Positions 41,790 to 54,426 of a stretch of DNA of 64,000 bases are shown piece after piece. The stretch spans positions 10,909,662-10,973,661 of the forward strand of contig JAKSZU010000002.1 in the NCBI GenBank assembly GCA_026018925.1, in the 5' to 3' direction. Made by a program: the position numbers and the translations under genes. Under the pieces are notes generated by a model. That model ran no database searches. It was not told the DNA's origin and saw only the letters and a list, made by a program, of their open reading frames with translations. Origin of the DNA: Tupaia tana. Lineage: Eukaryota; Chordata; Mammalia; Scandentia; Tupaiidae. How positions within the stretch are numbered: the first letter of the stretch is position 1; each line of letters starts with the position of its first letter.

Positions 41790-43866
41790 TACTAATCACC
41801 TTTGTCTCAATTCGTCAGTACTCAGGCAAGGAGGAAGCATTCCCTCACACTCTCGCACAATGCAGTTGATGTTTTTGTGTGAAGTGCAATGCCTGCCACC
41901 CCATCAAATTATGCTCTGCGGGTGGCTGCAGACTCTGCTGCTCTGCAGCTCATGAGGCGATGCTAGTAAAATTCTTTCGGAGATGGACAAGGACTCCAGA
42001 GATACTTCATTTGAAACTGCTGGAGAGCCTCCAGGGGGCTATATTCCTTAGAGAACCAGAGCTTTTTAAATGTCGATCGGGTACCACACCATCTGTGCTT
42101 CGGCTAACCAGGACTTCGAGTATTTTATGCTTCTCCTGCACTTTTCATTTATTTCCAACTACTTAATCCTTTTTCCACTAAAATTATGCAAAAGCCATGC
42201 TCTCTTCATTCACATGAAAATACATTTCATTCTCTTCCACCACCATTTTGCTGATTATAGTTTTATTCCTAAAATCAGGGAGACTTGTTTCACTCCTATA
42301 ATGAAAGGAGCCATTACACATTTCAAAAATTTGCTTTTCATTGGCTTTAAAAACACACAGAGATAAAGCCCATGTCCCCAAACTCTATGAAGCGCTTTAA
42401 CTTTACGTGGTCTTGAAGGCATGTGCTGGGGTAGTCATGGAACACATGTAGGCCTTTAGTATCCATTTTATGCTCAGTATGTTGCACAAATTGATGTGAT
42501 TATCAGTGCCAATTAGTCTATGCTGGTGTGAAATTGGGGACAAAGAGGGGATATAGAATGCTGGCCCACACACCAAGTTACCTCTTCAACTTGAGAATAA
42601 AAAGGGGATAAAACTGCATTCTTGCAGCAGTGGACAGGATCGTATCTTTTCATCAGCTTTGAGTTGACAGAATCAGCAACAGCCTTTACCGTCAGGGTTT
42701 CTTTCCGGAAAGGAAAGGCACCACATGGAAATTCAAATCAGTGGCAAGAAGGCAACAACTGTGTCTTCCCCAAACGACACTCAGAAGTAGCTGATAGAAT
42801 TGCCATGTTTTACATGATTTTCTCAGATTAGCATCATCACCTGGGGATGAAAAACTATTATTTTTCTGAGGGATGAGAACAGTTCACAAAATGCCATGAT
42901 GAATAAATTAACTTTATAGGAATGGCATATCCACTGATCTTTCAAAAACCTTTGCTCAGTGAAGAGGCCAGGAGGCTGGCACTCTGCAGGACCATGGCCC
43001 TTTAAGGAGCCGTTCCAGCTCTTTGGCTGACATCTTGCATTACATTCAGAACACTTTCAGAACCCGTGGCAAGCAGGAGTGTAACAAAGGAAGGTGCCAC
43101 GTGGTATTTAAAACTCCCTCCTCACATGCCATTCTGAAGGCTGGGACCACCATTCCTGCTCAGATTCCATCACAGCCCTGGAAAGGCAGGCCTCCGGGGC
43201 CACCACTGCACCAAGCTCATTACCAAACATGCCCCAGTAATGCTGACGTTTCTGCTGGTTCAACATTCACCTACTTCCCCGACCCCTACCTGGGAGCAGG
43301 TGGATCCAATCATCAAAGCAAAAAATTTATTTATAAACTTTGACTGACATAAAATAGTAAGGATTTCCCTTCCACTAACTCCAGATTATGCTGTCTGATA
43401 CGATGAAATAGAAAGTGAAGGGTTTGATTTAAAATTAAAAAAAGAAAATCTTTGCAAGTTCGTTTGAAAATCTACCTGGAAGTCATTTGGCCATCTATTC
43501 CTTTTGCTTTACTATTTCCATCTACCCAGGAATTTATTTTGTGCATAAATGTAATCAATATGGAATATAGTCATCAAATTAAAAAATAGATGTAGCGTTT
43601 TCATGATAAAGCCTGAATTAATACAAATGTAAATTAGATTCAGGTATTGGATGCCTTGCTTATTGGATTTCTTAGGTACATGACAGAAAAATGACTGCAG
43701 TGCTTGTTTATTTTAATAAAAAATTTAATGTCTTTCTAGAATTATTGTGATGGTTATGGAAGGTAATAGAGGATTTCTGATATGGACAGGAAGACAATAT
43801 CATCTTTCATTCAAGAAATAGGAAGATCAAAGAAGGCTTAAGTTTCTACTCAATCACCTTTTTCTT
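41787..43866. other. Repeat-poor stretch, no gene recognised
   Basis: About 2.1 kb without a recognised repeat. 43390-43750 is AT-rich, unique-looking sequence ('ttgtgcataaatgtaatcaatatgg', 'gcctgaattaatacaaatgtaaattag'). Candidate conserved non-coding DNA. No exon was supported. Confidence 0.4.
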
Positions 43867-44038
43867 TAAATAATTGCTTATTTAATTTTATTTATTATGA
43901 TTTTTTTTTTTTTAATTAGACCAAAGAGAGGCAGAGAGAGAAGGAAAGTGAGAAAGCAAACTGTCAGGTCTGGGACTCAAACTGTGGTCAGCCATGTTGG
44001 AATCCAGCACCTTGACCACCATGCCATCTGTGGACCTC
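43867..44038 (-). mobile_element. SINE-C, antisense
   Basis: Long A/T tail, 'attagaccaaagagaggcag', 'agtgagaaagcaaactgtcaggtctgggactcaaactgtggtcagccatgttgg', 'accaccatgccatctgtgg'. Confidence 0.82.
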
Positions 44039-45660
44039 CTCACTCATATTTTAGAGAAAAGACAAAACCAAAGGAGTCAGATATAAAAAGTAGAGCTCTA
44101 CGTGGAAGGAAGGGCTGGGGGCAGTCAGAAGAGAACTTTGACAAAAAAGTGAAAATAAGAATCTCTGGTGGAAAGAGAGGCAGAATCAAGGGGCAGAGGG
44201 ACTTCTGACTACGATGCAAATCTGGAAGGGTGATCAGAAAATTAGTGCATGTTTTATTATTTTTAAAACACTTCAATATACATTTATATAGCAATCGATT
44301 GACAGAAGATCACAAGTTTTCCTTATTTTTTAAAGTATAGGCCCTTTTCTTGGAGTGTCAAGTCATCATTCTTTCATAATCAGTTTCTCTACAGTTTATA
44401 GTTTCAATTTCTTTAAAGTAAGCCAAGGATGCAAAAACAGTAGCAAACTGATCTGAAGGCAGAAATGGTTTAGATTTTTGAAAATTGTTTTCCTTCTATT
44501 TTTGTAGTCAGTCTGCATATAAATCACTCAAATCATTTGCTTTTGAACAAACGTGCCCGTTTGCAAATTACTCAGTTTAGTTTTTTTTTGGTAGAACTAC
44601 TCCTTTTGCATTAATGGTTCACTTGACCTTTAAAGGAAAAAAGTTTGATATTAAGCACAACTAGCAAACACAGGTTTGGAAATAAACACAACTGACTGCT
44701 TTGAAACAATGAAGTTGGAGGGAGTAAATGTTCAGCATTTCTAGTCTCATGAGTTCAATGTGGCATAGCTGTAAATTGGGTGTTTTTCAGAAGGACTTGA
44801 GGACGCCGGTTAACTCTGAGAGACTCTTCTGCATGTACCACTTGGAGAACACCTTCTGCTGTTAAGTTAGACAACTCAAATCATTTTCACCCCCCAAAAT
44901 TAACTTCATATTGAATATGTGCCAGTGAACAGATATTAAAAAGCGTTATCTTGCAACTTACTTTATTCAGGTGTTCTAAAGATGTAACACAATTACTTCC
45001 TGACAGGTGAGCTCATTCAATTCTCAAATTTGGACAATGAATTCAGATAGAGGGACATTGGTCTCACCTCATAAACTACCTGAGTCTTGAGTTTGTCTGC
45101 CGGTACCCTCATTAGATTCCTCTCTTTCCTGACCCAGTTTCTACCCTGCTAAATCAGGCAAAAAGCCAAAAAGAAAAATAAACTCTAATCTTGGGCACAA
45201 ATGATGATAATCACAATGACATACATAAAATTATTTGTAATACATGTTGTACTTATCCAAGAGCATTCACTTAGCATTAATGCCTACTGTGTGCCAGTGC
45301 GGTAGATATGAGGTTTGATCTTTTGCCTGCCTAAGGTCTCTCTGGGGATGACGGTTCACCAATGCTGGGGGGCTGGGAGGAAACTACTGACATCTTTTGG
45401 CTGCTTCATGCGACCATTGATAAGATTTCTCATAGGAAAGAGACAGACTTTTCTCCACAGTGGCTCATCTACAATCACAAACAAACAAAAACATATGTAG
45501 CATTTCTCAGAGGAGTTCTAATGTTGTATTGTGAGCAATAAAGGAATATTTGGGTGTCAGGTAATCAAAAATCTTATAGCTTTGAAAATCAGATTTTCTG
45601 ATACAAATTTACCTGTAATGATGGGTACCAAATCAGGGATGGACATGGGTCAGATTAGGC
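44039..45660. other. No recognised gene or repeat
   Basis: About 1.6 kb, AT-rich. Nothing identified beyond a weak MIR/L2-like 'tgcctactgtgtgccag' at about 45281. Confidence 0.4.
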
Positions 45661-45830
45661 AGGGGCTGGACAGTGGCGTGGCAGTAACATGACATCTGTG
45701 AGGCTGATCCACATGTGATAGGTCTGGGTTTGTTTCCAGAGACATCCCTGAGCCAGCTGGGTGCCCTATGCCGATAGTCCAGGGTTGGCTGAGGCCGGGG
45801 GTAGATTGTGCCACAGATTGTGCCCAGTCA
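45661..45830 (+). mobile_element. SINE-B, sense, diverged or rearranged
   Basis: The head 'ggggctggacagtggcgtggcagtaacatg', 'gatccacatgtgataggtctgggtttgtttccagagacatccctgag' matches the SINE-B copy at 22047. Beyond about 45760 it changes into sequence with recurrent 'cagctgggt' (45753, 45849, 45863) and the usual tail is not found. Confidence 0.6.
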
Positions 45831-46435
45831 GGCTGGGGCCAGCTGGGTAGAATGATGTTGGAGCAGCTGGGTCCACACGGCTGTACTGGAAGCCTGGCTC
45901 TCCCAAATCTGTAGGACTCTGGGGTGAGGCCAGCCGGGTCTCTACACCTCCTAGTGGCCATTGTTGGTGTGGGCATGTGACTTTGGCTACGCTCATAGAC
46001 TAAACGAGAACTATCTGTGGTCATCTTGGCTACCGCCAGGGAAGACTGCCCTATTTGAGAAGAGAGTGCATTGGGGGTGGGGGGTGGGGGGTGGGGGGGG
46101 TGGAGGATGAATGAAGGAAAGGTAGGTATCATTTGAGGGTCTGGATGTCCTCAAGACTTGAATGACCTCATTTGAGGGCTCAGATCCAGTCATGCCAACA
46201 GCTGCCCTAACTTACTCAGGTACACATGTAATTCCTTTCTGTGTTAAAGCCAATTATAGTTAGGCTCTATTAGCTATAACTGAAAGAATCTCGACAGACA
46301 CAACCAGACTAGAAGCAGAGGACGAGTAAAATCTAGAATCTGTGTGTGTCATCTGTCCTTATCACAATCCCATGAAGTACATAAAATGGGTTAGGTATGA
46401 TTTCCACATCATTTTATCACTATTATTATCATTAT
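45831..46435. other. No recognised gene; G-rich tract inside
   Basis: About 600 bp following the SINE-B head. It contains the G-rich run at 46073-46103. A minus-strand frame (45650-46132) crosses it and is proline-rich only because of that run. Confidence 0.4.
46073..46103 (+). repeat. G-rich (GGGGGT)n tract, G-quadruplex candidate
   Basis: Five runs of four or more G separated mostly by single T residues on the plus strand, meeting the usual G-quadruplex pattern with very short loops. Confidence 0.85.
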
Positions 46436-46680
46436 AGTTTTTTTGTGTAGGGCATGTGCATGCACCAGAAATAGAGAGAAAGAGAGAGAGTGGGGGAGGG
46501 TGAGGAATCCCCTCCAAGGGGGAAGGCCATGCCATAATCATGTCTCCTCCAGGCTCCTGTTGGATTTTGGGCACACATGCACACATGCCCAGGGTGATTT
46601 CAAGGTGGGTGTAGAACTCGAACTGTGAAGCCAGCTATGTGGGACTCAGTGCTTTAACCTCCACACCATCTGCTGGCCTG
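46436..46680 (-). mobile_element. SINE-A, antisense
   Basis: 'agtttttttgtgtagggcatgtgcatgcaccag', GA tract, 'ggtgaggaatcccctcc', 'tttgggcacacatgcacacatgcccag', 'agaactcgaactgtg', 'ccacaccatctgctggcc'. Confidence 0.85.
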
Positions 46681-46818
46681 ACCTTACTGATGAGGAAAAA
46701 TTAAAAACAAAAGCCAAAAAACTTTAAAGAGTTGAAGTAAATTGTGTAATAATGGGTGACTGACACTTGGTGGAGCCGTTGACTAAAACCCAAACATTCT
46801 AATCCCATACTTTCCACT

Positions 46819-46937
46819 ATAAGGGGGTTGTCTAAAAGTTAGCAGAAAATGTGTATTTAAAAACTGCATAGATTTCAAAATGTTTTCCCACCAAAACAAA
46901 CTCATACTTCAATCACATTTTTCCATAATATAATTGA
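46819..46937. mobile_element. Mariner-like element related to the 12487 copy
   Basis: 'aagggggttgtctaaaagttagcagaaaatgtgtatttaaaaactgcatagatttcaaaatgttttcccaccaaaacaaactcatacttcaatcacattttt' matches the SINE-free 12487-12890 element along its length. The right terminal repeat is mostly lost here. Confidence 0.7.
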
Positions 46938-46993
46938 TGAAGATTTCAAATCTCAGAGAATAATTTCAGGATAAATTTCCTTAATAAATAGCC

Positions 46994-47040
46994 AAAAAAA
47001 AAAAAAAAAAAAAAAGGAAGAAAGAAAGAAAGAAAAAAAG
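46994..47040. repeat. Poly(A) run grading into (GAAA)n
   Basis: 22 A residues, then GGAAGAAAGAAAGAAAG. This looks like a decayed retroposon tail, but no body was recognised upstream. Confidence 0.85.
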
Positions 47041-47870
47041 AAGGGGGAATTAAAGAAACACAGTAAGCAATGTTTTTGGCTGCAGTCACCTCAGTTTACC
47101 TGCAGATAGCATTTGACTGGTCATCTAGGATCTGAAACTTCACAAAGGTACATTCAGGCAAAGCTCTGTGAAGTCAGCTTGAATTATTGATTTCATGTAA
47201 TCACTGGGATAAATGATAACTCTACTGAATTTCTGAAAACTATTGTAACCATTCGATAATTTAAAAATATTCCACCTAAAATTCATAAAACAAAATTTCT
47301 CATTAAAGTCTTGCATAGTGTATAGTGCATAATCCTATAAAGTGGTTTGATGGATTTGATTCCCATTCAACTATTTTGTAGTTTTCACTCAATTTATTTC
47401 ATGTCAGATATTAATGAACTAACTGTATGTACATAGGGAATTGTTCCTTAATTAAAACTTCCCTTAATTCATTAATAAAATCACACGATCAAGTGTCTAT
47501 CACTTTTTATTACATGGGAAAGGGTTAAGGTCAGAATAATAAAATTGTTCCCCCTTCAAAGTCATTATACAGATAAAATCTTGCTAATATGTTCATTAAT
47601 AACAGCTGTGAGAAGGGACCTTAGTTACAAAATGGTCATATCTCAACCAAGTCGTCAGTAGTGGTAGAAAAAGTGTAGTAGTGTAAGTAGTAACTAGAGG
47701 TCACTCTGTGCATGGGTGGAGTTTTAAGCAGCTTCTTAAGTCACTGATAAATGTACAAACGGCCCTGACTGGTCAAGAAGTCATACAACCTGGGAGTTGC
47801 ACGTCATTATCTCAAATACAATTGGAATCTGGAGTCTGGAATCTTTAGACTCCTCCTCTTCTGGTCCTTT
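47041..47870. other. No recognised gene or repeat
   Basis: About 830 bp, AT-rich, unique-looking. Confidence 0.4.
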
Positions 47871-48041
47871 GAGATATTTTCTTTTATAAAGAATTATTTT
47901 ATTTATTTAAGTTTGACCAGAGAGGGATCGGGGGACAGGGAGGGAAGTGAGAAAGCAAACTGCTGGGTCCAGGACTTGAACTGCCGTCGGGTCAGCCATG
48001 TGAGAGTCCAGTGCCCTTAACCACCATGCCACCTGCTGGCC
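47871..48041 (-). mobile_element. SINE-C, antisense, with 11-bp TSD
   Basis: Tail 'attattttatttatttaagtttgaccag', 'gtgagaaagcaaactgctgggtccaggacttgaactgccg', 'gtcagccatgtgagagtcc', 'accaccatgccacctgctggcc'. The direct repeat TCTGGTCCTTT lies at 47860-47870 and 48042-48052. Confidence 0.87.
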
Positions 48042-48171
48042 TCTGGTCCTTTAAAATTTGTATTGATGATGCCATTGCTGCTTTGAAATCCTGCACACTT
48101 CTCTGAAAACTATAGTATATTTTTTCTGTCTGCAGGATCAGTTTCAAATTGATTTCTGATAAAATAATCAG

Positions 48172-48300
48172 AAGCAGCCTGTGGCATGGTAGTTAAGGTG
48201 GCTGGATCCTACATGGCCGAGTGAATGGTTCAAGTCTCAGACCAGCAGCCTGAGAAACAGGCTGGGCATGTGGCAGTCAAGCTGTAGAGTGGTGTCCTAG
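48172..48300 (+). mobile_element. SINE-A head fragment, sense
   Basis: 'gcagcctgtggcatggtagttaaggtggctggatcctacatggccgag', 'ggttcaagtctcagacc', then 'aacaggctgggcatgtgg'. The 3' half is absent. Confidence 0.65.
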
Positions 48301-50814
48301 ATCTGTCCCCAACCAGCTGTGTCTCCCGAGTGAGTCACCCAATCTCCCTGTCTCCATGCCCTTATCTGTAAGGATTCCCATCCAGAGCCTTTTAAATGCT
48401 GTTTCCAACTGTACATCCTAAATATTAGGTAGAACTTACAAAATAAGAGAAGGGTCCGATCAGGTCTGACCACAACGGAAGAGCAGAAGTCCGTTAACAA
48501 CATCCCATCAGCAGGCCTGGCTCTCTGCTCCTACTCATCCATGCACAGTGGTGCGTCAGTTGTGGCCGGGGTCTTTGATCAGTCATTTGTCGCAGTGTGT
48601 GTAAAATCAATGAATATTTAAAACAGAGCAAAGTGAGCAGAGATGACAAAGAGCCAACATGGCAAGTCTGTCACTTACACCCTGCCACCAGCATATACTA
48701 GCTGTGTTTAAAATTACGGCAGAGATGGGCCCACACTTAGAGAATATATATTCCTTGTCAACCGTTTTTCAGCCAGCATAAATAGTAAGAGTTTTCAGAT
48801 TTGGGGTGTGCTGATACAAGCATTCTCAAAATGCCATTTAGAGGAACGTATTAGCCATCTAAATGAAGATGGTTGCTAATGTTCTACATCTTCCTATGCG
48901 GGAATATGATTCTGTTGTATTTATTTTCTTTAGTGTTAAGGACAACATGTCACAAAAAATGCTTTTAGCATTAGGAAAAAAATTACGTTTTAATTTTAAT
49001 CTTTTCGGATCATTTCGTTTATTTTATTTATTTATTTTTTTTCAGAAATAAGACTTAGCATGCAAAGAGCATAATTAAATTGAGCAATAAAGATCTTGAT
49101 ATTTTCATGCTTCTAAGAACTTTAATATGTTATGTGATTTGCTGGAATAAAATCAATCCAATAAGCATTCTTTTTTTCATCTGTTTGTTTACTTGAGCTT
49201 TTATGCTCAAGGATGATGCACAGGGTGTTCCTGGGTAGAATTCTGAGTCCTAAAGTCTTGTGGTTCTCTACCAGTTAGGTAAAGCTAGGCTCAGGTGGAG
49301 ACAAAATAAGTTTGTTTCTCCAAAATAAGTTTGATCTGGTATTGTGAAGATTCCCATACAGGCTTATTTCAAGGATCCTGGCCAAAAGTAATTGTAGTTT
49401 TGTCTTACTAGTTTTAAATGCACAGAGCTCACCACTGGGACAAAAATGCATTTTCATATGGTGCAAATGCAATGGAAGCCACAAAGTCAACAGCTCGGTA
49501 GGATATAGACAAAGCTTTGATCCATCAGGGAGGGCTTGCTGACTACACATCACTTCTGCCCATTATCTCAGTATAAAAACGATCAATAGTTCTGGGGCAA
49601 GGGTCTGTGTCCATCAGAGTTTAATGAAGCACTGGGGGAGAGAACAAACACTTCAGCTCATGCTTATAGGGGCACACATAGTCTGCAGACTTGCCCGCAG
49701 CTATTCATAGGGCCAGGCCTGTGGGTCTTAATTACCAGTATGCATTATCTTATAATTAAACAGTGCTATTCTGTACTCACCACTCACCAAGAGAAGCTGT
49801 GGTAAATCACCCCCTCCCTCAGTGTTCTGCTTTAACTGTGATGTATAGTTCATTCTCTGGAAAGAGATGGCTTTCATTTGCCTTTTTAATTCACTGCATG
49901 AAACATATTATTTGCATTTCAAGCTTAGGCTCAGGTGTCTGTAGTAGATCAAAAGCGTAATTCTTTGTACTAAATTTAAGCATTCAAGCTCAGTCTAGAA
50001 CACATTTCATAGCATGTCAGAATGTCCTAGAGCCAAAAACACAGCCATAGAACCAGCCACATACTTGGAAAATCATCCAGAGGATGCAAAACTATCAAGG
50101 GCATTGCCTCCCAGGAATAAAGCAAGCAATTCAGAAACTGAAATCTCTACTTTACTCTGTGTGCAAGACTGTAACCACATATATGACTTTCTTTGAGGAT
50201 TCTTAAAACTTTTTTAGCTATTTATACCTGTAAAGTTACAAGTAGCTAAATGCATGCCTACAATTATTAGTTTAGTTCTTATGTAACAGTATCATCACAA
50301 ATATTGCTAGATTTGTCAAATGTGCTGAAATCAGTTCTAACCTGAGAAAATGTTGAAAAGATAATAATGATCAAAATTAGAGGAAAATAAGAGATCAATG
50401 ACTCAGACCAGTGACTTTGCACGCATGACCCCCCTCTGTCATGTGGTCCCCTCATAGCGAGCTGCACTTTCCTGTCCCCTTGCTTAGCTTGGGGGTGAGG
50501 TGCACCTGCACTGAGTACCAAAGGCACTCAACTGCAATAGGAGCGTATATCAAATAAAGAAGGTGGTGTTTGGTTTTACCCAGTGGCTGATCAGCATTTT
50601 GGATGTCTATCAGCTACATATGTAAATTAGGTTCAAAATGGTTTAAAAACAGAGTTTGTAGCTCTATATCATACTAGATGGACTTGGGAGACGTGTGTGT
50701 GTGTGTTTGTGTGTGTGTTTCTCTTACCTTCTAAAATAATAGAAGGCTTTTTTGATGACTTTTTCCCAGAGAGAATGAATTAAAGTAATGAAGATACGGG
50801 GTGCAAAATATGGT
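48301..50814. other. Repeat-poor stretch, no gene recognised
   Basis: About 2.5 kb with no recognised transposable element. 48690-49170 is AT-rich and unique-looking. A short (TG)n lies at 50695-50719. No exon was supported by a domain or by both splice signals. Confidence 0.45.
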
Positions 50815-51345
50815 CAACCGCATTTCCCAAAGATGGCTGCCACAATATTTCTCATCCTAATATTCTTCTCATGACTGCATGTCAATACTCCCACAATGAA
50901 TGATAGGAACAATGTCTTCTCTCCTAGAACTCAGGCAGAACTTTGTGACTGTCTCGGACCCTAGCATACAGATGATGCTATGTGACTTCTAAGGCTAATT
51001 GTAGTTTTGGTCATAAACTTATGTAGTTCTGTCTTGTACTCTTGAGAAGCTCTGTCCTAGAATTCAGCCACCCTGCTGTGAGAAAGTCCAAGTGACACGG
51101 AGGTGCCACTGCAGGTGTTCTAGGCCTTGGTTGAGCTCCTGTGGGCAGCCAACACCGTGGTCCCTAGAGGTCAAGCTGTCCCATCTTATAGGTCTCTCCA
51201 GATGAGGACCCAGGTGTGAAGGTACAGAAAGAAGCCATCCCTATGTCCTGCTTGGGTTCCTGATCCACAGAGTCCACGGGCATAACATATTACTTGCGTA
51301 TGTCACTAAGCTGTGCTATGGTCTATTTTTCACCAGTATTCCTTA
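50815..51345 (+). mobile_element. MLT1-type LTR, sense
   Basis: 'agcatacagatgatgctatgtgacttctaaggctaa', 'ccaccctgctgtgagaaagtccaagtgac', 'cctgatccacagagtcc', 'acttgcgtatgtcactaagctgtgctatgg' follow MLT1 order ('gcaggtgacgctctgtgacttctgaggctagg...catgttgtgagaaagcccag...cgctaagttttggg'). Confidence 0.7.
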
Positions 51346-54195
51346 GTATCTCGTGCACAGAGAGAGCATTAAACGGCTCAGATGCCACACCCTAAAGATT
51401 CAGTGCTTTATTATGTCAAGAAATTATCCTTCCAGACATTTATAATTTAAATGTGTATTTATTTAGTGCCCAGATGGCCCTGCATGGCATTTCCGTGTGT
51501 ATTATGCACAGTTTCTCTCTCTTCACCACAGTGCTATGACCAGTGTAAGTACAAACAATCTCATGACAAGAGAAATTTAAAGTGACATCTCAAAGAGAAA
51601 TGTGGAGACAGAGACAGAGGTGGAAAGAGAAGCAGATGGAGAGAGAGAGACTGAGAAAGAGATGGATTCATTCTGTTCATATCTGCATCACTTTACCTAG
51701 CCTCTTCTGACACTCACCCTGTTAACTTTACAATGTGGCCAGTAAGTTTTATTTTGGTGTATCTCTAAGATCTAGTAGACCCAGAAGCTTATGAAGTCCT
51801 TGTCCAGCAGTGACTGAGCATACCCTGACTCTGCCACAGTATCTGGCCTTGACTGTAGACTGTCTTTGGGAGTGTTTACTAAATTCACAATGAGTGAGCA
51901 TGTACCCCTCAACTCCCTGGCTACCTCAGTTCTCAAGACATTGTCAGACAAGTTTTCTGTAACAGTTACTTGCCATTTTCAAGGCTGTGCAAAAAACTAC
52001 ATTTTGTGTTTGTTTAATATCCTCAATTTATTACATAATGTCTCTATTATATTGAAACTTCCTTCATGTCCCTCCTTATCTGAACTTTCGTGAAATTTTC
52101 ATATGTATCAGTGCTTTATCCAATAGGTTGCATTTACGACAAGCAATGAATTAAGACTGCTTTATCACAGGGAAATCTAATGCTTATCTTTGAGGAGAGA
52201 GGTTTAGGTTTAATTAAGACATATACATCTAAGATTTATCACTGTGAGTAGATACTTAAAGTCTATGTTTGGGATGTACTAATTAGGTTCCAATTAGCAG
52301 GGTCAAAACAAGTAAATCAAAGTGCTTTTTCCCCTTCGATGTCACTTTCCCTCCCCACCTAATTACCTGTGCTCTTTCTGGGCTCATCGTATACCATGTA
52401 CCACTGTGGTGCCTTTACAATAGGCAATGGGTTCTTTAAGGGTGGCCAGGACCAATGTGTCAGTCTTCCAGGTGGCTGTCAACCTTGAATCCCTCACGAG
52501 TAAGTCTCTGACTGTTGGGCCATGGGGCCTGCATTTTACCAAGAAAGCCAGTTAAGTCTTTTGCTAAATTTAGTTTGATAAATACTACTCTTCAGACACT
52601 CAGGCATCTCCACTCTGATACCTTTAGGGTTGACCTGATAGACATGTATCAAGTGCCCATGTCCTTCCCCGAAGGTGTGAGGTATATGTGAATGCCAAGC
52701 CCTTAAGTTAGTAACGTCTTGCACAGAGAACAGCCATGATGTAGGGCAGCCTTTCGGTTCCAATAGACATTGGTATGCTGTTTACAATTCATTTCTAAAT
52801 CAAATGTTGTAAAGAGGTTGTTGTCAAAAGAGATTTCAGATGTCTCCGTACATTGTTTCTGGTAGGAATCACACATATTTACCAAGAGCCCTGGGCTGCC
52901 ACTCCTAAATGGAAACCAAAGGTAAGCTGTCCTTCCATTACATAATAAAAATTTAACAAAACCCACATGACAGTCATTTGTGTTATACGTGAAGACATTC
53001 ATCACTATGCATTCGCGCATTTTGATGTTTCTTAAGTACAGAATTCATGACGCTCTGCAACTTTTTCCAACCAATTTACAAATCGTTTTCATCCCTCATT
53101 TTATTATCCTTCCTAGAGTCAAGTTGTTCTTTTGGCACAATCAATCTGACTGACAGTAAGGTTTTGTAGTGTTGCACACTAATTTATGCAGACATCTACC
53201 CAAAAGCGTCTCAATCACTCACAGCATAAAACAGGGGCAGCATTAGGTTCATCAGGAAATGTTGCCTTTGTTATACATATATATATAAGGACAGGGTTAT
53301 TTATATCAAAGAAAGTCAGGGTAGTGACAGACAGGACTAATGTATCAATGTCAGAGGAAAGTGTGAGTCAAGATTTGGCAATAGAAACCAGCCTCAGAAG
53401 GTACCTGGAATGCTAAAATGTAATACCCTGTGGGTAAAAGAGATGATATAATCACTAAATTATCAATCAGAGATGAAGCTCCATCAGGTAGAATATACTG
53501 TCATATTTATATAAGAAGATCTTTTCATCTTGCATTCAAATATAGGAGTTTACGTTACAGTAAATCTTTTTCCAGTTTTATCATTACACTGTTAATGTCC
53601 AGGTTTTTAATATATACTTGTATGCAGAGATAAGGGATTATTGACATTTATTATGTTATTTGCTATTAGCATTTTTAAATGGTAGATAACATTAATATGT
53701 AAAGTAAGAAAAATCTTATTTATGTAGATAAAAAGAAGTAAAACATATAGTTTTAGTGGAGAACGTGATGTGATACTTTCATAACTACTTATATGATTTA
53801 GTAAATGACTTATTGCGTGAAGGACTATAACCAAAACAGCTACAAGGAGGTGGAAAAGTTACAAGGAGGTGAAAACTAGAAAATACTTGAAAAACAGCTC
53901 TGGAGAGCCCCAGGTGATTTAAAGTTATAAAAGCTGAATTCTCCTTTAATATCAATTTCACATAGTTTTACAAACTGTCTTAAAACACCTAAATGACAAT
54001 AAACTCAAGCATTAAATCTGTCCGCAATTAAGCTTAAATCCTTTACCTGCACACACCTGGCTTCATCAGAAATCAACACAGATTTATGACTCCTCAGTAG
54101 CAGTTGCTTTCTAAGAGCTAAGTAGAGGGCTACAGGAGACAGCGAGCATCGGGCCCTCCTGGTACTTACCGATGCTCCATAGGTGAAACTGCCAC
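51346..54195. other. No recognised gene or repeat
   Basis: About 2.8 kb. A purine-rich tract lies at 51600-51663. Minus-strand frames at 52536-53020 (75 and 105 codons, overlapping in different frames) have no domain I can name. It may hold old repeats beyond recognition. Confidence 0.4.
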
Positions 54196-54426
54196 CCCTG
54201 GGCCGGCCTCACACTGCAGCAGTTACATGCACTGTGCAGAGGATGCCAGATCCACATGGCCAACCAGGGTTCCCACTCCAGCCACTTATATGCTGGGAGC
54301 ATGTACATGTACCTGGGTTCCTGATGCGTTGCAGAGTTGGACGAAAAAAAAAAGACTGCAGTAGGAAACTCCCCCTCTCTCTCTCTTCTGTGCACTCATG
54401 CACCCTCTGACATAAAGAAAATACAA
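54196..54426 (+). mobile_element. SINE-B-like element, sense, diverged
   Basis: 'gggccggcctcacactgcagcagttacatgcactg', 'ccacatggccaaccagggttcccactcc' (B-box region), an A-run at 54341-54351, and a tail 'ctctctctctcttctgtgcactcatgcaccctctgacataaag'. The layout fits SINE-B but the identity is low. Confidence 0.5.

Noticed and set aside
52536-53020. Processed pseudogene on the minus strand
   Set aside because: Two frames overlap with no recognisable protein, no poly(A) and no flanking direct repeats.
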